A stretch of DNA of 32,440 bases from an uncultured Clostridia bacterium (GTDB taxonomy: Bacteria; Bacillota; Clostridia; TANB77; RGIG9151), in the NCBI GenBank assembly GCA_934500865.1, contig CAKSUD010000011.1, positions 1 through 32,440 of the forward strand, in the 5' to 3' direction. Made by a program: the position numbers and the translations under genes. The notes under the pieces are model-generated. The model was not told the origin of the DNA. It saw only the letters and a list, made by a program, of their open reading frames with translations, and did no database searches. This document shows positions 22,461 through 31,471 of the stretch, piece after piece (within the stretch, counting starts at the first letter, position 1; every line of letters begins with the position of its first letter).

Positions 22461-24875
22461 TTGAAAGAATTAGATTGCAAAGAATTAAGATTTTCCTGTG
22501 ATGAATCGATGTTTAAATTTAAAACTACTAAGGAAGTTACACCATCAAGAGAGATTATAGGTCAAGGCAAGACTGCTAAGGCTTTTGAGTTTGGTTTGAA
22601 TGTTGGTGCTAAAGGATATCATATCTATCTTTCCGGCTCTACTGGAACAGGTAAAACAAGTTTTGCAAAAGACTATGTGAAAAAGTTTGCAAAGAAAAGA
22701 GAAGTACCTAACGACTGGGTATATGTATATAATTTTGATGATCCTAACCAACCGTTAGCTATAACTTTACCTGCCGGAAAAGGTAAAGAGTTTGTTAGCG
22801 ATATGGAGGAATTCGTTAAAACCATATCTTCTGAGTTGCCAAAGGCTTTTGATAATAACGATTATGAAAATGAAAAGGGAAGAATTCTTCAAGAGTTCCA
22901 AGACCAAAGAACAGAATTAGTTGAAAAACTTAATAAAATTGCTGAAAAGCAAGGATTTAAAGTTAAGACTACACCAAACGGAATTTATTTCTTACCTATT
23001 ATAAATGGCCAAGCACTTAGTGAAGAAGAATTTAACGATTTAGACGATCAAGTTAAAAACAGAATTATGGCTAAATCCGGAAAAGTTCAATTAAAAACTA
23101 TGGAAACCATAAGAAGAATTAAGGAGCTTGAAAAAGAAACAGAAGATAGCATTGAAGAATGGGAAAATCAAACTGCTCTTTTTGCTGTTGGAGTACATGT
23201 TGATGATTTGATGAGCAAATATAAGGAATATCCTAAAATTGTTAATTACTTATATGAAGTTCAAAAAGATATTTTAGAGAATATAGATAAATTTGAAGAG
23301 GAAGATGTACCTGACGAGGCACAAATGTTGCTTCAAGGGATGTTAAAGAAGGATAACGAATCACCCACTAAAAATTATAAAGTTAATTTACTAGTAGATA
23401 ATTCAAAAACAAAAGGTGCACCGATTGTTGTGGATTACAATCCTACTTTCTTTAATTTGGTTGGAAAAACTGAATATGATAACGAATTTGGAGCAATGAC
23501 TACGGATTATACTAAGATTAAACCGGGATTATTACACAAAGCAAATGGTGGATATTTAATATTACAAGTTAAAGATGTTTTATTAAATCCTATGTCTTGG
23601 GAAGCATTAAAAAGATGCTTAAAGACCGGAGAAATACTTATTGAGAATATGAAGGATCAAATGACTGTTGTTCCTGTTTCGGCACCAAAGCCTGAACCGA
23701 TACCTCTTAATGTTAAGGTGGTTTTGGTTGGAACACCGGATATATATCATTTATTATGGGAAGCAGATGATGACTTTACAAAGTTATTTAAAGTAAAAGT
23801 AGAGTTTGAAGAAGAAATGGACAATACAAGCAGTAACATTAAAAAGCTTGTAGGTTTCATTAGTGCTTTTTGCGAAAAAGACCAAACTTTACCGTTTGAC
23901 CCAAGTGGTGTTGCGGCTGTTGTTGAATATGCTTCACAACTTGCCGATGATCAAAAGAAATTATCTACTAAGTTTACCGATTTAATTCAAATCCTAACTG
24001 AAGCGTCTGCATGGGCTGCTACTGAAAAGGCTGAAACAGTTTCTAGGGAACATGTTAGAAGAGCTATGGTGGAAAAATTAAATCGTGTAAATAACTATGA
24101 TAAGAGAATGCAAGAAATGATTTTGGATAATACTATTATGGTTGATACTACCGGTTCTGCTGTTGGACAAATTAATGGTTTATCAGTTTTAGACCTTGGT
24201 GACTGTATGTTTGGAAAACCTTCTAGAATTACAGCCAATACCTTTATTGGTAAGGCTGGAATCGTGAATATAGAAAGAGAAGCAGATATGAGTGGAACAT
24301 CTCATACAAAGGGTGTATTGATATTAAGCGCATACATAGGCGAAAAGTATGCACAAGATTTGCCACTAGCACTTACTGCAAGTCTATGCTTCGAGCAATT
24401 ATATGGCGGAGTTGATGGTGATAGTGCGTCTAGTACAGAGATATATGCTATATTATCTAGCTTGTCTGATGCGCCTATTAACCAAGGAATAGCCGTTACT
24501 GGTTCTGTTAACCAAAAGGGTGAAATTCAACCAATTGGTGGAGCAACTCATAAAATTGAAGGTTTCTTTGATGTATGTAAAGCTAGAAAATTAACTGGAA
24601 GTCAAGGTGTAATGATACCTTGCCAAAATATAAAGAATCTTCATTTGAAAGATGAAGTTATAGAAGCGGTTAGAGAAGGAAAGTTCCATATTTGGCCGGT
24701 CAAAACAATAGATGAAGGAATAGAAATTTTAACTGGCGTTCCTGCCGGAAAGAAAAAGAAAGACGGCACTTATCCTAAGGGAAGTATAAATGCAATGGTA
24801 TATGATAAGTTAAGGAAATATGCACTTACTGTTGTTAATTTCGGAAAAGAAGAAGCTGGAACAAAGAAATATTAA
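22461..24875 (+). CDS. LonB-type ATP-dependent protease (Lon-like AAA+)
   Basis: This 804-residue protein has an AAA+ module (Walker A GSTGTGKT near 59-66) split by a long helical insertion, and a C-terminal Lon protease domain with catalytic Ser655 in VDGDSASSTE and Lys698 in GGATHKIEGF. The Ser-Lys spacing of 43 is that of Lon. It lacks the large N-terminal substrate domain of LonA, and the sequence type (KFKTTKEVTP, IIGQGKTAKAFEFGL) is that of the clostridial Lon-like/'ATP-binding protein' group. It degrades cytoplasmic proteins. I prefer the TTG at 22461, 9 bases after GGAGG; the ATG at 22452 directly abuts that site. A mini-ORF precedes it. Confidence 0.9.
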   Translation: MKELDCKELRFSCDESMFKFKTTKEVTPSREIIGQGKTAKAFEFGLNVGAKGYHIYLSGSTGTGKTSFAKDYVKKFAKKREVPNDWVYVYNFDDPNQPLAITLPAGKGKEFVSDMEEFVKTISSELPKAFDNNDYENEKGRILQEFQDQRTELVEKLNKIAEKQGFKVKTTPNGIYFLPIINGQALSEEEFNDLDDQVKNRIMAKSGKVQLKTMETIRRIKELEKETEDSIEEWENQTALFAVGVHVDDLMSKYKEYPKIVNYLYEVQKDILENIDKFEEEDVPDEAQMLLQGMLKKDNESPTKNYKVNLLVDNSKTKGAPIVVDYNPTFFNLVGKTEYDNEFGAMTTDYTKIKPGLLHKANGGYLILQVKDVLLNPMSWEALKRCLKTGEILIENMKDQMTVVPVSAPKPEPIPLNVKVVLVGTPDIYHLLWEADDDFTKLFKVKVEFEEEMDNTSSNIKKLVGFISAFCEKDQTLPFDPSGVAAVVEYASQLADDQKKLSTKFTDLIQILTEASAWAATEKAETVSREHVRRAMVEKLNRVNNYDKRMQEMILDNTIMVDTTGSAVGQINGLSVLDLGDCMFGKPSRITANTFIGKAGIVNIEREADMSGTSHTKGVLILSAYIGEKYAQDLPLALTASLCFEQLYGGVDGDSASSTEIYAILSSLSDAPINQGIAVTGSVNQKGEIQPIGGATHKIEGFFDVCKARKLTGSQGVMIPCQNIKNLHLKDEVIEAVREGKFHIWPVKTIDEGIEILTGVPAGKKKKDGTYPKGSINAMVYDKLRKYALTVVNFGKEEAGTKKY

Positions 24876-24890
24876 AATAGTCAGTCAAAG

Positions 24891-24965
24891 GGCTGTGAAA
24901 AACTCAAAAATTAATTTAAACAGTATTACTGTTTTAGGATAATTAAAAATGAGCTTTTTGCAGCC
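24891..24965 (+). repeat. Structured intergenic hairpin between lonB and yceD
   Basis: An outer stem joins GGCTGTGAAAAACTCA (24891-24906) to TGAGCTTTTTGCAGCC (24950-24965), 16 positions with two G-U pairs and one A-C mismatch. Nested inside is a perfect 7-bp hairpin AAACAGT/ACTGTTT (24918-24924 with 24928-24934). No T-run follows, so simple termination is doubtful. It could be a processing site, an attenuator or a small RNA. Confidence 0.5.
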
Positions 24966-25024
24966 TCTTATAATAGGTGACATTTAGACTGCTGTAAAAT
25001 TATTAATACTAGGAGGAGCGAAAA

Positions 25025-25498
25025 ATGAAAATATTTACTAAAAAAATTTCTGAAAGCGGAACTGAATTTAAGGGAGAAATGGAACTTGAAACTTTTTCTA
25101 ATAACGGAGACGAATTAAAAATGACTAAACCTGTTTCCTTTGAGGGAGTACTTAAAAAAGGTGACGATTTTGTTGAAGTTAGTGGAAAAATAAATTTAGA
25201 ATATACTACTGCTTGCCACTTGTGTGGAACAGAATTTAAGCGCAATGATGCAATTGATGTGTTTGAAATTTACAGAAGAGAGCCTACTGAAGATGAGTAT
25301 AAACTTACCGGTGATGAGATAGAACTTGATGAAATGATTTTGGACAATTTAAGACTAAACCTTCCTGTTAGGTTTTTATGCAAGGATGACTGCAAAGGTG
25401 TTTGCACAAAATGTGGTAAGAATTTAAATTTTGAAAAATGTGAGTGCGTTGAAGAGGTAAGACCTTCTCCGTTTGATATTTTAAAAGATAGAATGTAA
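25025..25498 (+). CDS. YceD/DUF177 family protein with zinc-ribbon cysteines
   Basis: This 157-residue protein of the DUF177 (YceD) family is linked in bacteria and plastids to 23S rRNA/large-subunit assembly. Marks are ACHLCGTEF (residues about 61-69) and a C-terminal FLCKDDCKGVCTKCGKNL followed by KCEC, arranged as a likely metal site. In most genomes rpmF (L32) follows directly; here the 99 bases downstream contain no such ORF. AGGAGGAG precedes the ATG. The next gene is atpB. Confidence 0.85.
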   Translation: MKIFTKKISESGTEFKGEMELETFSNNGDELKMTKPVSFEGVLKKGDDFVEVSGKINLEYTTACHLCGTEFKRNDAIDVFEIYRREPTEDEYKLTGDEIELDEMILDNLRLNLPVRFLCKDDCKGVCTKCGKNLNFEKCECVEEVRPSPFDILKDRM

Positions 25499-25597
25499 TT
25501 AGATAAAATATTGAAAAATATATAATGTTTTCGGATTATTTGACGATATTTTATTGTGAAAAATTATAATTTACTAATGAAAAGGTGAGATAAATAG

Positions 25598-26284
25598 ATG
25601 GAAGAAGAAATTGCAGTTCTTGCTAAAATCCCGGTTAGTATACCGTTTACAAGCATTTCTTTTAATATTGTAATTACCGAAGTAATAGTTACGTCTTGGA
25701 TTATTATGGCGTTGCTTATATTATGGGCGTATTTAGCTACGAGAAAGTTAAAAGCTGTTCCGACGGGTTTACAAAACTCGGCGGAAATTGTTGTGGAAAC
25801 AGTTAATAATTTCGTTAAGGGGCTTATGGGTGAACATCATTATAGAGCATTCGCTCCATACATAGGAACATTAGGGCTTTACTTATTATTTTCAAATACG
25901 TTAGGAGCATTATTTTTTGCAAAGCCACCGACGAGAGACTTCTCTATTCCGGTAGCTCTGGCGATTATGACTATTACATTGGTTATTGGTTCAAGTATTA
26001 AATATAGAGGTGTTAAGGGATGGTTTAAGTCATTATTTCAACCTACCCCGATTATGTTTCCGTTTAATTTACTTGAATACATAATAAAACCGTTGTCATT
26101 GTGTATGCGACTTTTTGGTAATATTTTAGGAGCGTACATTTTAATGCATATGTTAATTCATTTTCCTGTTGCACCGTCTTTGGCGTGTCTATACTTCGAC
26201 TTGTTCGATGGCGGACTTCAGGCATTTGTATTTGTCCTTTTAACTACTCTTTATGTCTCTGAGGCTATTGAGGTTGAGGAATAA
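25598..26284 (+). CDS. atpB: ATP synthase subunit a
   Basis: This is the stator subunit of the membrane Fo motor that forms the ion half-channels next to the c-ring. The 228-residue protein has about five or six transmembrane helices and the essential arginine R171 in SLCMRLFGNILGAY. A C-terminal channel-like helix follows (LQAFVFVLLTTLYVSEAIE). The ribosome site is AAAGGTGAG. No atpI precedes it. First gene of the atpBEFHAGDC operon. Confidence 0.96.
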   Translation: MEEEIAVLAKIPVSIPFTSISFNIVITEVIVTSWIIMALLILWAYLATRKLKAVPTGLQNSAEIVVETVNNFVKGLMGEHHYRAFAPYIGTLGLYLLFSNTLGALFFAKPPTRDFSIPVALAIMTITLVIGSSIKYRGVKGWFKSLFQPTPIMFPFNLLEYIIKPLSLCMRLFGNILGAYILMHMLIHFPVAPSLACLYFDLFDGGLQAFVFVLLTTLYVSEAIEVEE

Positions 26285-26306
26285 TTTTTGAAAGGTGGTG
26301 GAATAA

Positions 26307-26519
26307 ATGGTAACAACAGGAGCAATCGCAGCTGCAATCGCAGTTTTCACAGGTATTGGTGCCGGAGTTGGTATCGGTATTGCTACAGGTAAGGCTGTTG
26401 AAGCTGTTTCAAGACAACCTGAAGCAAGTGGAAAGATTCAAACAGTTTTATTGTTAGGTGCAGCGTTGGCTGAAGCTACAGCTATTTACGGCTTAGTTAT
26501 AGCACTTATGGTAAAATAG
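26307..26519 (+). CDS. atpE: ATP synthase subunit c
   Basis: This 70-residue hairpin of two helices multimerises into the rotor ring. The loop SRQPEA carries R36-Q37-P38; the ion-carrying carboxylate is E56 in ALAEATAIYG. The N-terminal helix GIGAGVGIGIATGKAVE follows the pattern of Na+-type c subunits such as that of Ilyobacter, but the Gln there is I23, and the Ser next to the Glu is A57, while the following Thr (T58) is kept. Two of the classical Na+ ligands are thus missing, so proton coupling is the better guess. A GGTGG site precedes the ATG, 22 bases after atpB. Confidence 0.95.
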   Translation: MVTTGAIAAAIAVFTGIGAGVGIGIATGKAVEAVSRQPEASGKIQTVLLLGAALAEATAIYGLVIALMVK

Positions 26520-26531
26520 TTAAAAATTATC

Positions 26532-26558
26532 CGGACAGGGCATCTCTTGCCTTGTCCG
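26532..26558 (+). promoter_or_regulatory. Strong hairpin between atpE and atpF
   Basis: CGGACAGGGCA (26532-26542) pairs with TGCCTTGTCCG (26548-26558), 11 positions with one G-U, around a five-base loop. An A-run and then TTTTTT follow a few bases on. It may stabilise the 3' end of atpBE messenger or attenuate, raising c-subunit output relative to the rest. Confidence 0.65.
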
Positions 26559-26588
26559 AAAAAGATTTTTTAAAAGTGGGTGTGAATA

Positions 26589-27080
26589 ATGTTCAAATTT
26601 GATGAAGCATTTTTTTCAAATTTTTTTATAACGATAATAAATTTATTGGTTTTGTTCTTTATATTAAAGAAACTTTTATTTAAACCAGTTACTAATTTTA
26701 TAGATAACAGAAATGGAAAGATAGAGGAAGCGATAAATTCTGCTAATTCTCTAAAAGAAGAAGTGGAAAATATGAAACAAGAATATGAAGATAAATTAAA
26801 GGGTGCCGGAGAAGAAGGTAAGAAAATTGTGGAAGAATACAGAGACAGGGCTAGTGTAGAGTATACTTCTGCAATAGATACAGCTAAACGTGATGCTCAA
26901 AAAATTATCGAAGATGCTAGACGTGAAATTGATGTTGAAAAAGATAAGGCTATTGCTGAACTTAAACAAGAAGTAGGAAATCTTGTTGTTACAGCGAGTG
27001 AAAAAGTAATTAAGAAGAATATGGATACAGAAACTAACAGAAAACTTATTTCAGAATTTATTGATTCCGGAGTTGCATAG
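26589..27080 (+). CDS. atpF: ATP synthase subunit b
   Basis: This is the peripheral stalk subunit linking Fo to F1. The 163-residue protein has one N-terminal transmembrane helix (about 9-31) ending in the family segment LKKLLFKPVTNFIDNR, then a long charged helix through to the end, rich in Glu/Lys. Length matches the usual 155-170. The ribosome site is weak (GTGGGTGTG), so translation may be tuned, and the hairpin before it may contribute. Confidence 0.94.
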   Translation: MFKFDEAFFSNFFITIINLLVLFFILKKLLFKPVTNFIDNRNGKIEEAINSANSLKEEVENMKQEYEDKLKGAGEEGKKIVEEYRDRASVEYTSAIDTAKRDAQKIIEDARREIDVEKDKAIAELKQEVGNLVVTASEKVIKKNMDTETNRKLISEFIDSGVA

Positions 27081-27094
27081 AAGGGGATGAGGTT

Positions 27095-27610
27095 ATGTCA
27101 GCAATTGAAAGAAGATATGCTGTGGCTTTAATGGATGCACTAAAAGTAAAAGACGAACAGCTTAAAGCAGATAAGGATTTGGCAGAATTTGCATATATGT
27201 TTAATAATAATTTGCAATTTAAAAAGATTTTGCTTGACCCAAGACTAGAACCACGACTTAAGTCAGATGTGGTAAAGGAGATTTTTGTTGATAATAACCC
27301 GATGCTTGTTAGCTTTATAAGTTTACTAATAGATAAGAATAGGATTAAATATATTGATGGTATTTCAAAAGAATACAGTGAACTGGCAAGAAACAAGAAT
27401 AATGAAATTAAATTAAAAATTATCAGTGCAACCGGATTAACTGACGATGAAATTAACGGTATAACCGATAAATATAAAAAAGTTTATAATGCAGCAAATG
27501 TAAGTTATGAGCAATTTATAGATGAAAGTGTTATTGGCGGAGTAAAAGTCATAATAGGAAATAAAGTATATGATGGGACAATAAAGACTCAGCTTAATAA
27601 TATGCTGTAA
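27095..27610 (+). CDS. atpH: ATP synthase subunit delta
   Basis: Delta caps the F1 head and joins it to the b stalk. The 171-residue protein carries the N-terminal helical bundle (ERRYAVALMDALK) and the C-terminal family segment DESVIGGVKVIIGNKVYDGTIKTQLNNM. The gap to atpF is 14 bases and to atpA 13. Confidence 0.94.
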   Translation: MSAIERRYAVALMDALKVKDEQLKADKDLAEFAYMFNNNLQFKKILLDPRLEPRLKSDVVKEIFVDNNPMLVSFISLLIDKNRIKYIDGISKEYSELARNKNNEIKLKIISATGLTDDEINGITDKYKKVYNAANVSYEQFIDESVIGGVKVIIGNKVYDGTIKTQLNNML

Positions 27611-27623
27611 GGAGGAGATTAGT

Positions 27624-29135
27624 TTGACAATAAAACCTGAAGAGATCAGTGAAATATTGAGAAAACAAATTGAAAACTATGAAACTACAATAAAAACTGA
27701 TGAAGTAGGATATGTAATTCAAGCCGGAGACGGCGTTGCTAAAGTCTATGGCTTAGATGATTGTATGTGTGGAGAGCTTATAGATTTCGGAGATGGAATC
27801 TTAGGAATGGCGATGAACCTTGAAGAGGATAGCGTCGGATGCGTTCTGCTTGGAGGAGAAAAAACTGTAAAAGAAGGAACAGAAGCTAAACGTACCGGCC
27901 GTTCGGTTAGTATTCCGGTTGGTGAAGGAATTATAGGAAGAGTTATTGATTCTATCGGCCGTCCGATTGATGGACTTGGCGATTATAAGGTCGAAGGATA
28001 CCGTGATGTTGAATTCTTAGCACCTGGTGTTACAACTCGTGAATCAGTAAATAAGCCATTACAAACAGGGATTTTAGCTATTGACTCAATGGTTCCGATT
28101 GGACGTGGTCAGAGAGAATTAATCATAGGTGATAGACAAACAGGTAAGACTGCTATTGCGATAGATACAATTATTAACCAAAAAGGACAAGATGTTATTT
28201 GTATATATGTTGCAATTGGCCAAAAAGGTTCATCTGTTGCAGGTGTAGTTGAAACATTAAAGAGACACGGCGCTATGGATTATACAATAGTAGTATCTTC
28301 TACAGCGAGTGACCTTGCACCGGCACAATATATCGCACCATATGCTGGATGTGCTATTGCCGAATACTTTATGTATGAAAAAGGCAAAGATGTTTTAATA
28401 GTATATGATGATTTATCTAAACACGCACAAGCTTATCGTGCAATGTCTTTGATACTTCGTCGTCCGCCTGGACGTGAAGCATATCCGGGAGATGTTTTCT
28501 ATCTTCATTCGAGATTGCTTGAACGTGCCGCGAAAATGGATAAAGCACATGGCGGTGGTTCTATAACTGCATTGCCTATCATAGAGACATTGGCGGGAGA
28601 TATTTCTGCATATATTCCGACAAACGTTATTTCAATTACTGATGGCCAGATTTATCTAGAGAGTGAATTGTTCTTTGCCGGTCAAAGACCAGCAGTTAAC
28701 GCCGGACTTTCTGTATCTCGTGTTGGTGGTTCAGCACAAATTAAAGCTATGAAGAAACTTGCAGGAAGAATAAGAATTGATTTGGCACAATATCGTGAAC
28801 TTGCTGCGTTTGCACAGTTTGGTTCAGACTTAGATAAATTTACAAAGGATAAACTAACACAAGGTCAACGTACAGTTGAAACTTTAAAACAACAACAATA
28901 TGCAACATTGCCGGTTGAAAAACAAGTTGTAATTTTGTATGCAGTTGTTAATGGACATTTATCTGACATAGAAGTAAAAGATGTTGGAAGATTTAATATG
29001 GGTCTTGTAAAGCACGTTGAAGAAAAGGCTCCTGAGATTTTACAATCTATATCTGAAACTAAGGAATTGAAACCAGAAATGGAAGAAAAATTACTTAAAG
29101 CTATTGATGACTTTAAGACTTGGTTTAAGGTGTAG
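27624..29135 (+). CDS. atpA: ATP synthase subunit alpha
   Basis: This 503-residue F1 subunit has the non-catalytic nucleotide site. Walker A is GDRQTGKT (169-176, K175). Family segments include IQAGDGVAKVYGL at the N-terminal barrel, REAYPGDVFYLHSRLLERAA and ALPIIETLAGDISAYIPTN. TTG start after AAGGAGGAG (27609-27617) at 6 bases. The usual N-terminal helix that contacts delta is present (PEEISEILRKQIENYE). Confidence 0.98.
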   Translation: MTIKPEEISEILRKQIENYETTIKTDEVGYVIQAGDGVAKVYGLDDCMCGELIDFGDGILGMAMNLEEDSVGCVLLGGEKTVKEGTEAKRTGRSVSIPVGEGIIGRVIDSIGRPIDGLGDYKVEGYRDVEFLAPGVTTRESVNKPLQTGILAIDSMVPIGRGQRELIIGDRQTGKTAIAIDTIINQKGQDVICIYVAIGQKGSSVAGVVETLKRHGAMDYTIVVSSTASDLAPAQYIAPYAGCAIAEYFMYEKGKDVLIVYDDLSKHAQAYRAMSLILRRPPGREAYPGDVFYLHSRLLERAAKMDKAHGGGSITALPIIETLAGDISAYIPTNVISITDGQIYLESELFFAGQRPAVNAGLSVSRVGGSAQIKAMKKLAGRIRIDLAQYRELAAFAQFGSDLDKFTKDKLTQGQRTVETLKQQQYATLPVEKQVVILYAVVNGHLSDIEVKDVGRFNMGLVKHVEEKAPEILQSISETKELKPEMEEKLLKAIDDFKTWFKV

Positions 29136-29158
29136 ACAAATTTGAGAGGTGAAATAGG

Positions 29159-30025
29159 TTGGCTAATGCACGTGAGATTAAGCTTAGAATTAAGGGTATT
29201 AATGAAACTAAAAAAATAACTAAAGCTATGAAGCTAATATCTGCCTCTAAGCTTAAAAAAGCAAAGCTTATGCACGAGGCAACATTGCCGTTTTTTAAGA
29301 AGGTTCAAGACATAATGGCTGATATTTTGGCACATATGCCTGATATCGAGACTGTGTATTTTGATAAGAGAGAAAATAAGAAAAACAGAAAAATCGGATA
29401 CATAGTTGTTGCATCTGATAAAGGGTTAAATGGTGGATTTAATCATAATATCATAAAACTTGCAGACAGCATAATCGACAAGAAAAATTCAGTTGTATTT
29501 CCAATAGGAAATGTTGTATTAAACCACGTCTTAAAAGAGGGCTATGAAGTTATCCAAGATTTTGGGTATAATGGAGAAATAAATGATATAGCGGTTTCAC
29601 AAGAAATAGCTAATCATTTAATAGATATGTATAAATTAGAGATGATTGATGAATTACATCTTGTATTTACAGAAATGGAATCAGCACTTAGCTTAAAGCC
29701 AAGAGTAATTAAACTTTTGCCACTAGAAAAGGGAGAAGTTATAAATCCGGAAAAGAAAGCTGACGAGTTTATGAAATTAGAACTCGAGCCTACTCCGGAA
29801 ACTGTACTTAATGTTTTGGCATCTAAGTATGTTAAAGGAATATTGTATTCAGGCTTGATAGAATCATACGTTAGTGAACATTCTGCCAGAATGAATGCAA
29901 TGGATAATGCGACAAGCAATGCTGAAAAGATGATTAAGAAGCTTACATTAAATTATAATAGAGCAAGACAAGCTGCCATTACACAGGAAATTTCAGAAAT
30001 TGTCGGTGGTGCGGCTAACGTTTAG
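29159..30025 (+). CDS. atpG: ATP synthase subunit gamma
   Basis: This 288-residue rotor shaft of F1 has two long terminal helices: ANAREIKLRIKGINETKKITKAM at the N terminus (coiled coil) and a matching C-terminal helix with ERMI-like SARMNAMDNATSNAEKMI and QAAITQEISEIVGGA. The central Rossmann-like part contains ASDKGLNGGFNHNI. The TTG start at 29159 follows GAGAGGTGAA. Neighbours confirm the identity. Confidence 0.97.
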   Translation: MANAREIKLRIKGINETKKITKAMKLISASKLKKAKLMHEATLPFFKKVQDIMADILAHMPDIETVYFDKRENKKNRKIGYIVVASDKGLNGGFNHNIIKLADSIIDKKNSVVFPIGNVVLNHVLKEGYEVIQDFGYNGEINDIAVSQEIANHLIDMYKLEMIDELHLVFTEMESALSLKPRVIKLLPLEKGEVINPEKKADEFMKLELEPTPETVLNVLASKYVKGILYSGLIESYVSEHSARMNAMDNATSNAEKMIKKLTLNYNRARQAAITQEISEIVGGAANV

Positions 30026-30056
30026 AAAGTAGTAGTATAAAAAGGAGTGGTTATTT

Positions 30057-31448
30057 GTGGGAGAAGGAAAAATAACGCAGGTTATTGGTGCGGTATTAGA
30101 TGTAAGATTTGAGAAAGAGGAATTGCCTTCTTTATATAATGCGATTCATATTCCATTTGGTGATTCTTATATAGTAGCAGAGGTTATGCAACACTTAGGT
30201 AATGATACTGTACGTTGCGTAGCTATGTCTGCAACAGAAGGATTAAAAAGAGGGATGAAAGCGATAGATACAGGCGCACCTATTACTGTTCCGGTTGGAG
30301 ATGAAGTTTTAGGAAGAGTTTTTAATGTGCTAGGAGAACCGGTTGATGACTTGGGTGACCCTCATTCGACAGATAAATGGGCAATCCACAGAGACCCACC
30401 AGCATTTACGGATCAAAAGCCTGTTACTGAAATTTTTGAAACAGGTATCAAGGTTATTGACTTACTTGCACCATACGCAAAAGGTGGAAAGATAGGACTA
30501 TTCGGTGGTGCCGGTGTTGGTAAAACAGTTTTGATTCAAGAATTAATTAGAAATATAGCTACTCAACACGGTGGATATTCAGTATTTACCGGTGTTGGAG
30601 AACGTTCAAGAGAAGGTAACGATCTTTGGAATGAAATGAAAGAGTCTGGAGTTATCGAGAAAACAGCCTTGGTTTTCGGTCAGATGAATGAGCCTCCTGG
30701 AGCGAGGATGAGAGTTGCTTTAACAGGCCTTACAATGGCTGAATACTTTAGAGATGTTCAACATCAAGATGTACTTTTATTCGTAGATAATATTTTCCGT
30801 TTTATACAGGCAGGTTCAGAAGTTTCTGCGTTACTTGGAAGAATTCCATCTGCCGTTGGTTACCAACCAACATTAACGACTGACGTTGGTGCTTTGCAAG
30901 AGAGAATTGCGTCTACAAAGAACGGTTCTATAACATCTGTTCAAGCTGTTTATGTTCCAGCTGATGACTATACAGACCCTGCTCCTGCGACTACGTTTGC
31001 GCACTTGGATGCAATTACTGCTTTATCAAGATCTATTTCAGAACTTGGTATTTATCCGGCTGTTGACCCGCTCGAATCGTCATCGAGAATTTTGGATCCT
31101 AGAATTGTCGGAGAAGAGCATTATAATACAGCAAGAAAAGTACAAGAAATGCTTCAAAGATATAAAGAACTTCAAGATATTATTGCTATCTTGGGTATGG
31201 ACGAATTGTCTGATGAAGACAGGCAATTAGTATTTAGAGCAAGAAAGATTCAAAGATACTTATCTCAACCTTTCTTCGTTGCAGAGCAGTTCTTAAATAT
31301 ACCTGGAAAATATGTTCCTATTAAAGATACAATTCGTGGATTTAAGGAAATTATTTCTGGTAATATGGATGAATATCCTGAAAGTGCTTTCTTTATGGCA
31401 GGACCAATTGAGGATGTTATAAAGAATGCAGAGAATATGAATAAATAG
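30057..31448 (+). CDS. atpD: ATP synthase subunit beta
   Basis: This 463-residue catalytic subunit of F1 carries Walker A GGAGVGKT (150-157), GERSREGNDLW with the catalytic glutamate, and ALLGRIPSAVGYQPTL. The family segment DELSDEDR (the DELSEED region touching gamma and epsilon) is clear. The GTG start at 30057 follows AAAGGAGTGG; a TTG two bases earlier is out of frame. It makes ATP at the interface with alpha. Confidence 0.99.
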   Translation: MGEGKITQVIGAVLDVRFEKEELPSLYNAIHIPFGDSYIVAEVMQHLGNDTVRCVAMSATEGLKRGMKAIDTGAPITVPVGDEVLGRVFNVLGEPVDDLGDPHSTDKWAIHRDPPAFTDQKPVTEIFETGIKVIDLLAPYAKGGKIGLFGGAGVGKTVLIQELIRNIATQHGGYSVFTGVGERSREGNDLWNEMKESGVIEKTALVFGQMNEPPGARMRVALTGLTMAEYFRDVQHQDVLLFVDNIFRFIQAGSEVSALLGRIPSAVGYQPTLTTDVGALQERIASTKNGSITSVQAVYVPADDYTDPAPATTFAHLDAITALSRSISELGIYPAVDPLESSSRILDPRIVGEEHYNTARKVQEMLQRYKELQDIIAILGMDELSDEDRQLVFRARKIQRYLSQPFFVAEQFLNIPGKYVPIKDTIRGFKEIISGNMDEYPESAFFMAGPIEDVIKNAENMNK

Positions 31449-31471
31449 GTATAGTAGAAAGAGGGAAGACA

